Shown here piece after piece: positions 16,466 through 24,962 of a stretch of DNA of 64,000 nucleotides. The number at the start of each line of letters is the position of its first letter. The stretch's first letter is position 1. A program made the translations under genes and the position numbers. The notes beneath the pieces were generated by a model. The model worked only from the letters and a program-made list of their open reading frames with translations. It was not told the DNA's origin and searched no databases. This stretch comes from Mycobacteroides chelonae CCUG 47445 (GTDB taxonomy: Bacteria; Actinomycetota; Actinomycetes; Mycobacteriales; Mycobacteriaceae): positions 2,480,001 through 2,544,000 of the forward strand of contig NZ_CP007220.1 of NCBI RefSeq assembly GCF_001632805.1. Reading direction: 5' to 3'.

Positions 16466-17695
16466 ATGGACCTGGCCTTCTCGGCAGAGGAAGAACAATT
16501 CCGCACAGAGGTTCGGGAGTTCCTGGAAGAGAACCTCACGGAGGACCTGCGTTCGGCCGGGCGCCTGCAAACGAGTGTGTACAGCGACCATGAGGCGAGC
16601 CTGCAATGGCAGGCGATCCTGCATGAGAAGGGATGGGCCGCGCCGGCGTGGCCGGTGAAGTACGGGGGTCAGCCCTGGACCGTTGCGCAGCATTACATCT
16701 TCGCGGTCGAGTCGATGATCGCCGGGGCGCCCGCCCTGTCACCCATGGGTATTCGGATGGTTGCGCACGCTATCGTCAAGTTCGGCACCCAGGAGCAGAA
16801 GGACTTCTTCTTGCCCCGAATCCTGACCGGCGAGGTGTTCTTCTGTCAGGGATACAGCGAACCGGAATCCGGTTCCGACCTGGCGTCGCTGCAGATGTCG
16901 GCGGTCGCCGATGGTGATGACTTCATTCTCAACGGCTCCAAGATCTGGACAACCCATGCACGCGAGGCAAATTGGATGTTCGCCCTCGTTCGCACCACCA
17001 AGGGCCTGAAGAAGCAGCTTGGTATCACCTTCATCCTCATCGACTTCACCTCGCCCGGAATCGACGTCAAACCACTGGTGATGAGCTCGGGGGAGGAGGT
17101 GCAGAACGTTGTCTTCTTCGACAACGTACGAGTGCCCAAAGCGAATGTCCTCGGTGAGGTCGACGAGGGGTGGACTGTCGCGAAATACCTTCTGGAGTTC
17201 GAGCGCGGCGGCGGGGCAGTGGCGCCCATGCTGCAGGTGGGTCTCGATCAGTTGACCACGGCAGCCCAATCGGTACCCACCGAGAAGGGCACCCTGGCAG
17301 CAGATCCCCTGTTCCGTGCCAAGCTTGCCGATCTCGCGATTCGTGTCGATGTATTGGAAGTTCTTGAGCACCGCGTACTGGCGGTTGTAGCCGGTGGCGG
17401 TAACCCCGGCACGGCCTCGTCGATGCTGAAAATCCTTGGCACCGAGCTTTCTCAAGCGTTGACCACGCTCACGCTGGAGGCCGCCGGTCCGCGCGGCCGT
17501 GTGTATCAGCCCCATGTCACGAAGCCGGGCGGTCCGGTGGTCGAGTACACCCCACCCGCCGATGGTTACCACAGCGGTGAGCTATGGCAGGCGGTGGCAC
17601 CGCTGCACTATTTCAACGATCGGGCTGGATCAATTTACGCCGGTTCCAACGAGATTCAACGCAACATCCTCGCCAAGGCCCAGCTGGGTCTCTGA
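16466..17695 (+). CDS. Acyl-CoA dehydrogenase, large (catalytic-type) subunit of a heteromeric pair
   Basis: About 409 residues from ATG 16466 (GGAG 5 nt upstream). The full acyl-CoA dehydrogenase fold is present: an N-terminal helical domain (FSAEEEQFRTEVREFL), a middle beta domain (CQGYSEPESGSDLASLQ, GSKIWTTHA) and a C-terminal FAD-binding domain ending with YAGSNEIQRNILAK. The frame is open further upstream to 16109, but that part lies across the operator and is not protein-like. Followed 21 nt later by a second, shorter dehydrogenase, as in FadE pairs forming alpha2beta2 enzymes in sterol or dicarboxylate catabolism (PimC/PimD-like order). The substrate cannot be named from sequence. Confidence 0.9.
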   Translation: MDLAFSAEEEQFRTEVREFLEENLTEDLRSAGRLQTSVYSDHEASLQWQAILHEKGWAAPAWPVKYGGQPWTVAQHYIFAVESMIAGAPALSPMGIRMVAHAIVKFGTQEQKDFFLPRILTGEVFFCQGYSEPESGSDLASLQMSAVADGDDFILNGSKIWTTHAREANWMFALVRTTKGLKKQLGITFILIDFTSPGIDVKPLVMSSGEEVQNVVFFDNVRVPKANVLGEVDEGWTVAKYLLEFERGGGAVAPMLQVGLDQLTTAAQSVPTEKGTLAADPLFRAKLADLAIRVDVLEVLEHRVLAVVAGGGNPGTASSMLKILGTELSQALTTLTLEAAGPRGRVYQPHVTKPGGPVVEYTPPADGYHSGELWQAVAPLHYFNDRAGSIYAGSNEIQRNILAKAQLGL

Positions 17696-17716
17696 CAGAC
17701 AAGAGCGAACATCACC

Positions 17717-18859
17717 ATGGATTTCAACCTCACCGACGAACAGCAACTCCTCAAGAACTCTGTCTCGGACTTCCTGTCCAACCGCTATGCCCTGGACACC
17801 AGCCGACGTGCGGCGCGCTCGGATGCCGGCTGGCAGCCGCAGGTGTGGAAGTCCTTCGCCGAGGAACTCGGCATCCTCGCCGCGCCACTGCCTGAGGAAC
17901 TCGGTGGTTTGGGTGGCGGCGCGGAGGAAGTTCTTGTCATCGCCGAGGTGCTAGGGCAGCATCTGGTGGTCGAGCCATTCATCGGCACCGTGGTTCTCGG
18001 TGGCGGGCTGCTGCGGCGCTCGAGCAGTGACCTTGCCAGAGAACTCGTTGGCGGAATTGCATCCGGCGATGTTGTCACCGGATTTGCGGCGCTGGAACCA
18101 ACTTCCGGCCAGGCGTTCCATTCCGTACGGACCACCGCGCGCCGTGATGGACAGCACTGGGTGCTCGACGGCGAAAAGATCGTGGTCAGTGACGCACCGA
18201 TCGCCACCCATCTGATCATCACCGCGCGGACCTCCGGTGATGCCGCCGACACCGCGGGTCTCACGCTGTTCGCGATACCGTTCGATCCCGCCGATCCGCC
18301 ATCAGGGATCGACGTACACCATTACCGGACGATCGATGACCATCACGCCAGCGATCTGGTGATAGCCGGCCTGCGCGTGCCGGATTCGGCGCGCATCTCG
18401 GAGGTGGACGAGGCGTGGCCGCTGATCGATGCCGCACTCGATGAGGCCACAGCTGCCACCGTGGCCGAGGCAGTGGGGATGCTGCGCAAGGTCCTCTCCG
18501 ACACTGTCGAATACACCAAGCAGCGTCAGCAGTTTGGCGTAGCGATATCCAATTTCCAAGCGCTGCAACACCGCATGGTGAATATGCATATTGAGGTCGA
18601 GCAGGCGGTCGCGGCCTCGTATCTGGCCTCGCTCAATCTCGATGGCGCACGCCGTACTCGGGCGGTGTCGGCCGCCAAGGCGACCATCGCGCGTGCGGCC
18701 AGGCTGGTGGGGCAGGAGGCCGTTCAGCTGCATGGCGGCATGGGCATGACCGAGGAGCTCGCCATCGGACATTACTTCAAGCGTCTTACCGTGATTGAGT
18801 CAGAATTCGGCAACCGGGACTTCCACACGACGCGGTATCAGCACGCGCGCAACACCTAG
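17717..18859 (+). CDS. Acyl-CoA dehydrogenase, small/partner subunit
   Basis: A 380-residue protein beginning MDFNLTDEQQLLKNSVSDFL, co-directional and 21 nt after the large subunit. Middle-domain and C-terminal motifs are weaker than in its partner, as is usual for the degenerate subunit of heteromeric dehydrogenases. The C-terminal helix region retains QLHGGMGMTEELAIGHYFKRL and the end motif FHTTRYQHARNT. The last 22 nt of conserved coding (18826-18847) are duplicated exactly at 24930-24951. The two genes together likely oxidise an unusual acyl-CoA under control of the upstream palindrome. Confidence 0.88.
   Translation: MDFNLTDEQQLLKNSVSDFLSNRYALDTSRRAARSDAGWQPQVWKSFAEELGILAAPLPEELGGLGGGAEEVLVIAEVLGQHLVVEPFIGTVVLGGGLLRRSSSDLARELVGGIASGDVVTGFAALEPTSGQAFHSVRTTARRDGQHWVLDGEKIVVSDAPIATHLIITARTSGDAADTAGLTLFAIPFDPADPPSGIDVHHYRTIDDHHASDLVIAGLRVPDSARISEVDEAWPLIDAALDEATAATVAEAVGMLRKVLSDTVEYTKQRQQFGVAISNFQALQHRMVNMHIEVEQAVAASYLASLNLDGARRTRAVSAAKATIARAARLVGQEAVQLHGGMGMTEELAIGHYFKRLTVIESEFGNRDFHTTRYQHARNT
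18826..18847 (+). repeat. 22-bp direct repeat, copy 1 (inside the acyl-CoA dehydrogenase 3' end)
   Basis: The 22-mer starting CACGACGCGGTATC and ending AGCACGCG encodes part of the conserved C-terminus TTRYQHAR. An identical copy lies at 24930-24951, 6.1 kb away in the same orientation. A chance exact 22-mer match in 64 kb is very unlikely. Confidence 0.85.
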
Positions 18860-18879
18860 CATGCCTGTGGTGCGCAGGC

Positions 18880-20004
18880 TCAGCCGTGGTGAATCGCCTT
18901 GTGCGTGAATGTCGGTGTTGTGCCGGGATTCAGGCGGGCTGGCGTAAGTTCGCTAGAGGGGAAGAACTGTGGAAACCTCGGGTCAGTCTGAGATTCATCG
19001 ACGATGCACTTCTCCATCACCAGTGAGTTGTACTGCTCGTAGGTGGTCTCGATCGTGTTCGCATTGAGTACTACCTCGTGTCCCCAGGAACGGGTAGATC
19101 GCGCAACCCCTGGTATGCGCGAGTGCTCGGGAGCTAAACATTCTGCTGCGATGGCGTTTTCGCTGACAGCCCAGATACCGGTGTCGGTGTTGAGAACGAG
19201 CGATTGGTTTCCCGCTGCATGTCCCGGAGAGGAGAGCAGAGCAACTCCCGGTCCGAGCAGGACGCTGCCGTCGAGCGGCAGGATCTTCTCTGGCGGTAGG
19301 TCGACGAAGGTGGCCGGCTGGTACCACGGGCGCTGGAGCGGGTGCAGGTCAGCCATAGCCTCGAGCTCGTCACGCTGCGCGAGCAGCACGGCGTTGGGAA
19401 ACGCGGCAGAAACCGGATCTCGCGGACTGATATCGGGCTGTGGCGCAGTGGTACCGAGCCAACGGCGTACGTCCTGGGTGTGTAGGTGGTCGAATGCGAG
19501 GTAGTCGACCTCGGCCGGGTCGATGCCGGCCTGACGGCAGGCGGTGAGCACGTCGGAATGCTCGGTAACGAAGAAGCGTCGCGCAGGTGCGGGAGTACGC
19601 CGCTGTAGTTCGGCGAAATAGGGTGTGTAGGAATCCAGTTCGTGATCGCTAGGTTCGAAGAGCAGCGTGCGCCGCGTTCCGTCGGTCTCGGTCCAGCGCA
19701 CGATCAACATCCGGTTGGTGATGGTCAGGAACGGAGCCGGGCTCATCGCGGCCCGGAACAGCCCGTACCTGGTGGGGTAGGGCAGGGCGATCAGATCATG
19801 CGTGGTCACCGAATCTGGTCTACCGGTGGCGGCGAAGTCCCGCCGGAAATCCAGTGCCCGGGTGCGGGTGGCGCGTAGGCGCGCCCCGTACCCGCCGGGA
19901 GCTTCAAGCGCCCGGTCGAACACATCGATGCGAGGGAAAGGTGCGCTGCGCACCGGCCTGGGCACGGCCAACGGCTCGGTATGTAATCGCGATGCCAGGT
20001 TCAT
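18880..20004 (-). CDS. MBL-fold (metallo-beta-lactamase superfamily) protein
   Basis: A 374-residue protein, last gene of the five-gene operon; its ATG overlaps the OYE stop by 4 nt. The fold is suggested by YLAFDHLHTQDVRRWLG (in place of the classical HxHxDH metal motif), SSPGHAAGNQSLVL (third metal-ligand His region) and a later SWGHEVVLN. The first motif reads HLHTQD, so the usual DH pair is altered. Metal content and chemistry may therefore differ from hydrolases such as glyoxalase II. No signal peptide. In context it may hydrolyse an ester or thioester produced by the upstream oxidoreductases; this is inference. Confidence 0.65.
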   Translation of the reverse strand: MNLASRLHTEPLAVPRPVRSAPFPRIDVFDRALEAPGGYGARLRATRTRALDFRRDFAATGRPDSVTTHDLIALPYPTRYGLFRAAMSPAPFLTITNRMLIVRWTETDGTRRTLLFEPSDHELDSYTPYFAELQRRTPAPARRFFVTEHSDVLTACRQAGIDPAEVDYLAFDHLHTQDVRRWLGTTAPQPDISPRDPVSAAFPNAVLLAQRDELEAMADLHPLQRPWYQPATFVDLPPEKILPLDGSVLLGPGVALLSSPGHAAGNQSLVLNTDTGIWAVSENAIAAECLAPEHSRIPGVARSTRSWGHEVVLNANTIETTYEQYNSLVMEKCIVDESQTDPRFPQFFPSSELTPARLNPGTTPTFTHKAIHHG

Positions 20005-21230
20005 CGCGTGCGCCTGGGAATCACAGCCTGCGTCGCACCCGATGCACCGATCCGTGCCAGTGCTTTGACCACCGTGCCGTATCCGGCAGCGCGTTGCGGG
20101 GTCAGACCCGCGGCGATGCGGTGGAATTGGTGATTATGTGCAGCCAGCTGCAAGTATCCGTCGAGCGGACGGTATCCCAACGCGCGCGGACCTGAAGGAA
20201 ACTGTGGTTCCAGTTCCCCGGAGAGGATTCGGGTCGGGTAGTCGGGAACGAACGCCATAGGGCGGGCGATGCCCACCACATCGATTCCCGAAGCGACTGC
20301 GCCCTCCATTGCCGCCCTGGTCCGTATGCCTCCGGTAAGCATGAGTGGGATCGGCACGGCAGCACGGACTTTGGTGGCGAAACTCAGGAAGTATCCGTTC
20401 TCGGTGGCGGCCCGCCCGCGATGGGCCACGCCTTCCATGGCGGGGACCGCATAGTTACCGCCCGATATTTCCAGGAGATCGATACCGGAATCGGAGAGCG
20501 CGCGGGCAACATCTAAGGATTCAGCCTCGGTGAAACCGCCGTGCTGAAAGTCTCCGGCGTTGAGCTTGACTGAGATGGCCACTGTCGGTCCCACCGTGCC
20601 GCGGACGGCGGCCACAGTTTCTAGAAGCATTCGGCGCCGTCCCACTGCATCGGCCCCGTACTGGTCGGTTCGAGTGTTCGCCAGCGGTGAGAGGAATTGC
20701 GACAAGAGGAATCCATGCGCCGCATGAATCTGCACGCCGTCGAAACCAGCGGACACCGCGAGTTCGCTGCTACGCGCGTATCGTGCGATGACCTGGCGTA
20801 CCTCCAGCGCCGACAGCTGCCGGGGCCTGCGCAGGTTGAACCCGGGTACAGGTTCGCGCACCGCGGCCGGTCCCACCGGGCGCCGGTTGAAGGGCACGGT
20901 CGCAACGCGCCCCGGATGATTGATCTGCATCCACAGCGTGGTGCCCGTGGCGTGGACCGTGTCGACCCACCGCCGCAGGCCAGGGAGACAACGTTCGCTA
21001 TCAACGATGACATTGCGTGGCTCAACAAGTCCGGTGCGATCGATGACGGCATTGCCGGTGATGAGTAGTCCGGCTCCACTGCGTGCCCAGTTGGCGTACA
21101 GGCGCACCAGCTCGTCGGTGACACCACCGTCGCGCGCCGCGAGCTGCTCGCTCATTCCTGCCTTCGCGATGCGGTTGGAAAGTGTTGCACCGCAAGGCAA
21201 GGAAACCGGCTGATTCAGAATATCGCTCAT
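20001..21230 (-). CDS. Old Yellow Enzyme-family NADH:flavin oxidoreductase
   Basis: A 409-residue FMN TIM-barrel protein. OYE family signs are the N-terminal LSNRIAKAGMSEQ, GLLITGNAVID, LWMQINHPGRV, FDGVQIHAAHGFLLSQFLSP (substrate His-Ala-His region), ISVKLNAGDFQHGG and VVGIARPMAF at the phosphate-binding end. It lacks the extra FAD/NAD domain of 2,4-dienoyl-CoA reductase. Members reduce activated C=C bonds of enones or enoyl substrates. It lies 4 nt after the acetoacetate decarboxylase-like gene and overlaps the MBL gene, so it is firmly part of the operon. Confidence 0.9.
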   Translation of the reverse strand: MSDILNQPVSLPCGATLSNRIAKAGMSEQLAARDGGVTDELVRLYANWARSGAGLLITGNAVIDRTGLVEPRNVIVDSERCLPGLRRWVDTVHATGTTLWMQINHPGRVATVPFNRRPVGPAAVREPVPGFNLRRPRQLSALEVRQVIARYARSSELAVSAGFDGVQIHAAHGFLLSQFLSPLANTRTDQYGADAVGRRRMLLETVAAVRGTVGPTVAISVKLNAGDFQHGGFTEAESLDVARALSDSGIDLLEISGGNYAVPAMEGVAHRGRAATENGYFLSFATKVRAAVPIPLMLTGGIRTRAAMEGAVASGIDVVGIARPMAFVPDYPTRILSGELEPQFPSGPRALGYRPLDGYLQLAAHNHQFHRIAAGLTPQRAAGYGTVVKALARIGASGATQAVIPRRTR

Positions 21231-21234
21231 GGTG

Positions 21235-22008
21235 TTAGAGGACTCTCGGTCGGAGGTGGGTTGCCGTGAATAGGGGAGTGAGGGGCCTGACCGGAATCGG
21301 CGGACGCCCTGCCGTCAGGTCCACGCGATGCAGGCGTGCTTCAACGACGCGGCCCAAACCCATCTGGTCGATGGGATCGCGTTCGGAACCGCCGATCTCG
21401 AAGTAGGCATCGTCAATCCGGCGCACCTCGATGGGACGTTCGCCCGGGGTGAAGGCCAGTACCCAGGGGAGGAAGGCCCCTGTCAGGCTCGCGACATTGC
21501 GGTGCGGCCGACCGAGGATGGGCGGTGCATCACTCATCGGCTCACCGACACGTCCTCCCATGGTGATGAGCTTGTGACCACGGCGGGTTGCCGTGGCGTG
21601 GATCTGCCGGCCGTCCAGCTGCCAGTCGATCTCACCGAGCTTCTTGGGGTATCCCAGCAGCTCGCGGCCCAGTATGAGCGCGACATCGTCATTGAGAATC
21701 ATCCAGGGACAGTGAATCCCGGTTTTCCCCCGCGCTTTGATATGCACGAACACGCCCGCTTCGTGGTACACCGAGCCGTAGTTACAGTCTGGGAAGAACG
21801 CTGTGAAAACATCCGCGCGAGCGGGATTGGCCAGGCGTATCCCTGCGGGCAGCCATTGCCGCATGTGGTCCGGGTCCACCTCGACGGTGGCGGTGAAGTA
21901 GTGCGCGTCACGGTAAAGGGTTCGCCGCGGGTCCGCGAGGTTGAGCATGCGCTTGACGTCGCTCGTGACACGGCGCCCCTGGGTCCGGGTGGTGGGTTCC
22001 CAATCCAT
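21235..22008 (-). CDS. Acetoacetate decarboxylase-family protein
   Basis: A 257-residue protein with the ADC-family core: FPDCNYGSVYHEAGVFV, ILGRELLGYPKKLGEIDW and the following beta-barrel strands. The Lys-Lys pair in GYPKKLGE corresponds to the Schiff-base lysine neighbourhood of acetoacetate decarboxylase. Many homologues in actinobacteria are not true decarboxylases but act on other beta-keto or enol compounds. Its ATG overlaps the SDR stop by one base (TAATG). Operon position between SDR and OYE suggests a shared pathway on a hydrophobic ketone or acid. Confidence 0.85.
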   Translation of the reverse strand: MDWEPTTRTQGRRVTSDVKRMLNLADPRRTLYRDAHYFTATVEVDPDHMRQWLPAGIRLANPARADVFTAFFPDCNYGSVYHEAGVFVHIKARGKTGIHCPWMILNDDVALILGRELLGYPKKLGEIDWQLDGRQIHATATRRGHKLITMGGRVGEPMSDAPPILGRPHRNVASLTGAFLPWVLAFTPGERPIEVRRIDDAYFEIGGSERDPIDQMGLGRVVEARLHRVDLTAGRPPIPVRPLTPLFTATHLRPRVL

Positions 22009-22808
22009 TACTTCGCCTTCCCATAGACGGCCCGCAACACCGGACCGATGACAGCGCGCGGAGTGTATTGGCCGCCGACGGTCTGCAGCTTGGCGAAAGC
22101 GCCCGGCACCACCCGCCGCTTTCCTTTAGATGCCCCCGAGAGCGACACTGCCGCAGCCGTTTCCGCAGATACCCACAATGGATCGGGCAGTAGCCGCTCG
22201 AGATTGGACAGCTCGGCAACCTCACCGAATTCGGTGTGGACCGGCCCGGGAGCGAGCAGTGTGCACGTGACCCCGGTGCCGCGCAACTCGCCATGCAGGG
22301 ATTCAGCGAAGGTATTTGCGAATGCCTTCGACGCGGCGTAGGTGGCGTTTCCCGGCCCCGGCTGGTTTCCCGCGGTGGAGCCGGTGATCAGGATCGCGCC
22401 TGCCTTACGTGCCAGCATTCCGGGGAGCACGGCCAAGGTGAGTTCGTGGACTGCAACCGAATTAAGCTCCACTTGACGCAGCTCACGCGCGACCGGAAGT
22501 TCCGCGATGTCACCGTAGGTTGCGTATCCGGCGTTGTTGCACAGGATCGATATCTCGCGGCCCCGAATCTCGTCGGCGAGCACGGCCCGTGCGCCCCGGT
22601 CGGCAAGATCGCAGGCGCGTACCTCCACGGTGACGGCATGGGCGTTGGCCAGACGGTCTGCGAGCGTGCGGAGACGGTCCTCGCGGCGGGCCACGAGGAT
22701 AAGCGAATGACCTTGCTGTGCAAGCTGTTCAGCAAGTGCAGAGCCGATTCCGGAGGACGCTCCGGTAATCACGGCCCTGGCGCGCGGGTGTGGCGTGGGC
22801 AGGCTCAT
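22008..22808 (-). CDS. Short-chain dehydrogenase/reductase
   Basis: A 266-residue classical SDR. The nucleotide-binding motif GASSGIGSALAEQL (residues about 15-28), NNAGYATYGDI, the catalytic Ser in ITGSTAGNQPG and Tyr-x3-Lys in TYAASKAFANTF are all visible. The C-terminal part has the PGPVHTEF loop. The basic residues after the first strand (VARREDRL) suggest NADP(H). Its ATG overlaps the FMO stop (ATGA). Probable alcohol or ketone oxidoreductase of the same pathway as the flanking FMO and OYE. Confidence 0.92.
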   Translation of the reverse strand: MSLPTPHPRARAVITGASSGIGSALAEQLAQQGHSLILVARREDRLRTLADRLANAHAVTVEVRACDLADRGARAVLADEIRGREISILCNNAGYATYGDIAELPVARELRQVELNSVAVHELTLAVLPGMLARKAGAILITGSTAGNQPGPGNATYAASKAFANTFAESLHGELRGTGVTCTLLAPGPVHTEFGEVAELSNLERLLPDPLWVSAETAAAVSLSGASKGKRRVVPGAFAKLQTVGGQYTPRAVIGPVLRAVYGKAK

Positions 22809-24175
22809 GCGACAGGCTCCTCGCTAAGGCATAGTGCGGCGGGCGTAGAAATTGGAGTGGGAGATTCCGGCGGTGTCAGTGTGCGGGCTGCCAGGTTCCC
22901 GCCGAGAACGCGGGCGCGCCATGCGTACCAGCGGACTGCTCGCCGCAGTAATCGGATGCGGCCCAGGATCTCGGCAGATCCAGCCAGCATCGACGATCGT
23001 GCGCGCACGTGTAGCCCCGCGAGGTCTGATAGTGGGACCGGAAAAAGCCTTTGCAGCTGAATCAGTTCCGACAAGAAGCTCGACCCGGCCGAGATGATGC
23101 GGCCGGCGCCTGAACGCGGTGCGACCAGGCCCCACAGGTAGAGATTGGCGTAGCGGGGGACGAGTACATGCTCGATGAGTAGCGGATTGCCGTTTTCCCA
23201 CAAGAACATCGACTCATCCAGGAACGGGAATCGGGTGCGGAAGCCGGTTGCCCACACAATCGTGTCATAGTCGCGGGCTGTTCCATCTACGAAATGCACT
23301 GTGCTGCCGTCGAAATACTCGATCTCTCGGCGCCGGGATACCCGACCGTGCTGAAGTGCGTACATCAGCGATGAGTTAACGGTGACGTCTTTGTCGAACA
23401 GCCGGTGATCCGGCACGTCGAGCCCGTATCGGCGGTATGAGCCGTAGGACAAGCGTAGGAGCAGTTTGAAGACAGGGCGTTGCACCGCCACCGGCACCCA
23501 CACCCGGTCCAGTTCGGAGGAGGCGATACCGAAGATTGTCTTGGGGATGAACCAGTAGCCACCGCGCATGGAGATATCGGCATGCCCAAATGTTGCGGCG
23601 GCTTCGACCGCCAAATCGCTCGCCGAGTTCCCCGCACCCACCACCAGGACACGCTCGCCGCCGCCGAAGTCGGCGGGTCGCTTGTAGTCCTTGGAATGCA
23701 GTTGGCGCCCGGAGAACGTACCGGGATAGATCGGAATGTTGCGCTCCCAGTAATGACCGTTGGCGACTACCACGCCCAGGTAATTCCGCACCTCACCGGA
23801 GGCCAGTTGCACCGACCATCCGGCCATCCCGGTGCGATCGAGAGGGCGAACCCGGACAACCTCGGCATTGAACTCGATGTTGTCCCGCAAACCGAAGTGG
23901 TCGACGTAGTCCTCGAGGTACTGCAGCATCTGCGCCCGGCTCGGAAAGGTCGGGTAGTCCGCGGGCATGGGGTACTCGACGTACTGGGTCGAAGACTTCG
24001 AGCTGATCAGGTGCGTCGAGTCGTACACCCCGTGCGACCAGTTTCCGCCGATCGCATCCGTGGCCTCGAAGTGGTCGTAGTCCAAGCCGGCTTGCCGAAA
24101 TGCGCGTGCGACTCCATTGCCTACATATCCAGCACCGATGATGCAGAAACGCCCATTGGAAGTCTGTTTTGCCAT
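22805..24175 (-). CDS. Flavin-containing monooxygenase (FMO family)
   Basis: About 456 residues from ATG 24175, which has GGAGG at a 6-nt spacing; an earlier ATG at 24199 lacks this. FAD site GAGYVGNGVARAF (about residues 12-24), FMO fingerprint FSGRQLHSKDY (about 157-167), NADPH site VVGAGNSASDLAVE and the FMO-typical WATGFRTRFPF are visible. First gene of the five-gene operon, divergent from a TetR gene with shared TGTAGCTT operators. Family chemistry is oxygenation of a soft nucleophile or Baeyer-Villiger oxidation of a ketone. Confidence 0.9.
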   Translation of the reverse strand: MAKQTSNGRFCIIGAGYVGNGVARAFRQAGLDYDHFEATDAIGGNWSHGVYDSTHLISSKSSTQYVEYPMPADYPTFPSRAQMLQYLEDYVDHFGLRDNIEFNAEVVRVRPLDRTGMAGWSVQLASGEVRNYLGVVVANGHYWERNIPIYPGTFSGRQLHSKDYKRPADFGGGERVLVVGAGNSASDLAVEAAATFGHADISMRGGYWFIPKTIFGIASSELDRVWVPVAVQRPVFKLLLRLSYGSYRRYGLDVPDHRLFDKDVTVNSSLMYALQHGRVSRRREIEYFDGSTVHFVDGTARDYDTIVWATGFRTRFPFLDESMFLWENGNPLLIEHVLVPRYANLYLWGLVAPRSGAGRIISAGSSFLSELIQLQRLFPVPLSDLAGLHVRARSSMLAGSAEILGRIRLLRRAVRWYAWRARVLGGNLAARTLTPPESPTPISTPAALCLSEEPVA

Positions 24176-24188
24176 ATCAATCCTCCCA

Positions 24189-24243
24189 AAGCTACACAAA
24201 TGTAGCTTATGGCGGACGACTATAAGATACGGTTATGTAGCTT
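24189..24243. promoter_or_regulatory. TGTAGCTT operator repeats in the FMO/TetR divergent promoter
   Basis: AAGCTACA-CAAA-TGTAGCTT (24189-24208) is a perfect dyad lying 14 nt upstream of the FMO start. A third TGTAGCTT is at 24236-24243, 41 nt before the TetR ATG. This placement suggests that the TetR controls the FMO operon and itself. Confidence 0.65.
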
Positions 24244-24283
24244 TGCAATAGGCGTGCGCTGAACGGCGGGAGGACATGGGTCG

Positions 24284-24910
24284 ATGCCAGCGATGACACC
24301 GCGGCGGAACCGGCCGTACGCACCGCGTTTGACCCCAGAGGAGCGCCGAGAACAGCTACTGGACGGTGTACTGGACATCATCAACACCGACGGTGTGGGC
24401 GCGGTGAGCATGGACGCAGTGGCGCGCCGGGTTGGCGTCACCAGACCCGTCGTATACGGACTCTTCACCGATACCAACCACATCTTGCGCAGCTCACTGG
24501 ACCGGGAAGAGAAGCGGGTTTTCGAGCAGATCGGTGCATCCATCCCGACACCGGGAGAGCAGAACCTCGCTGCCGCGTTAAATCGCCTGATCGATGCCTT
24601 CCTGCGAGCGGTCACGGACGCGCCACTGCGGTGGCGGGCCATCTATCTGGTCGTCGACAGCGGTACGCCCGCATTCCACAAACGTGTCGAGCGTGGTCGT
24701 ACCGCCCTGGCCGTGCAGCTTGCCCAAACAATGCAGAGCTCAAATGATTTCGGCAGGGATCAGGACCATGAACTCCTTGCGCGGCACCTGCTCGCCGCCG
24801 TCTGGGACTCCGGCTGGCTGCTGCTCACTGATCCCGGCGCGTACCCGCGTGAGCGCCTGATGAATTCCCTACGCGGGCTGGTCATGTCCAGTTCCTCGTC
24901 CCGTGACTGA
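24284..24910 (+). CDS. TetR family regulator, divergent from the FMO operon
   Basis: A 208-residue protein with a helix-turn-helix at about residues 18-64 (PEERREQLLDGVLDIINTDG, SMDAVARRVGVTRPVVYGLF) and a helical C-terminal domain. It is transcribed divergently from the FMO-SDR-ADC-OYE-MBL operon across a 108-nt region that contains the TGTAGCTT dyad. It most likely represses that operon until a substrate-derived ligand binds. It has an RBS-like GGGAGG about 10 nt upstream. The copy-2 22-bp repeat lies 20 nt after its stop codon. Confidence 0.9.
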   Translation: MPAMTPRRNRPYAPRLTPEERREQLLDGVLDIINTDGVGAVSMDAVARRVGVTRPVVYGLFTDTNHILRSSLDREEKRVFEQIGASIPTPGEQNLAAALNRLIDAFLRAVTDAPLRWRAIYLVVDSGTPAFHKRVERGRTALAVQLAQTMQSSNDFGRDQDHELLARHLLAAVWDSGWLLLTDPGAYPRERLMNSLRGLVMSSSSSRD

Positions 24911-24929
24911 TCTGTAGCCGCGACGTCGG

Positions 24930-24951
24930 CACGACGCGGTATCAGCACGCG
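24930..24951 (+). repeat. 22-bp direct repeat, copy 2 (intergenic)
   Basis: Exact copy of 18826-18847. Here it is not part of a gene: it sits between the TetR stop (24910) and the end of the DUF1345 gene (24963). It looks like a scar carrying a fragment of an acyl-CoA dehydrogenase 3' end. Confidence 0.85.
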
Positions 24952-24962
24952 TGTGGCCAGAT

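Noticed and set aside
18826..24951. Calling the 22-bp repeats phage attL/attR
   Set aside because: There is no integrase, excisionase or phage gene between them, and neither copy lies in a tRNA; left as an unexplained duplication.
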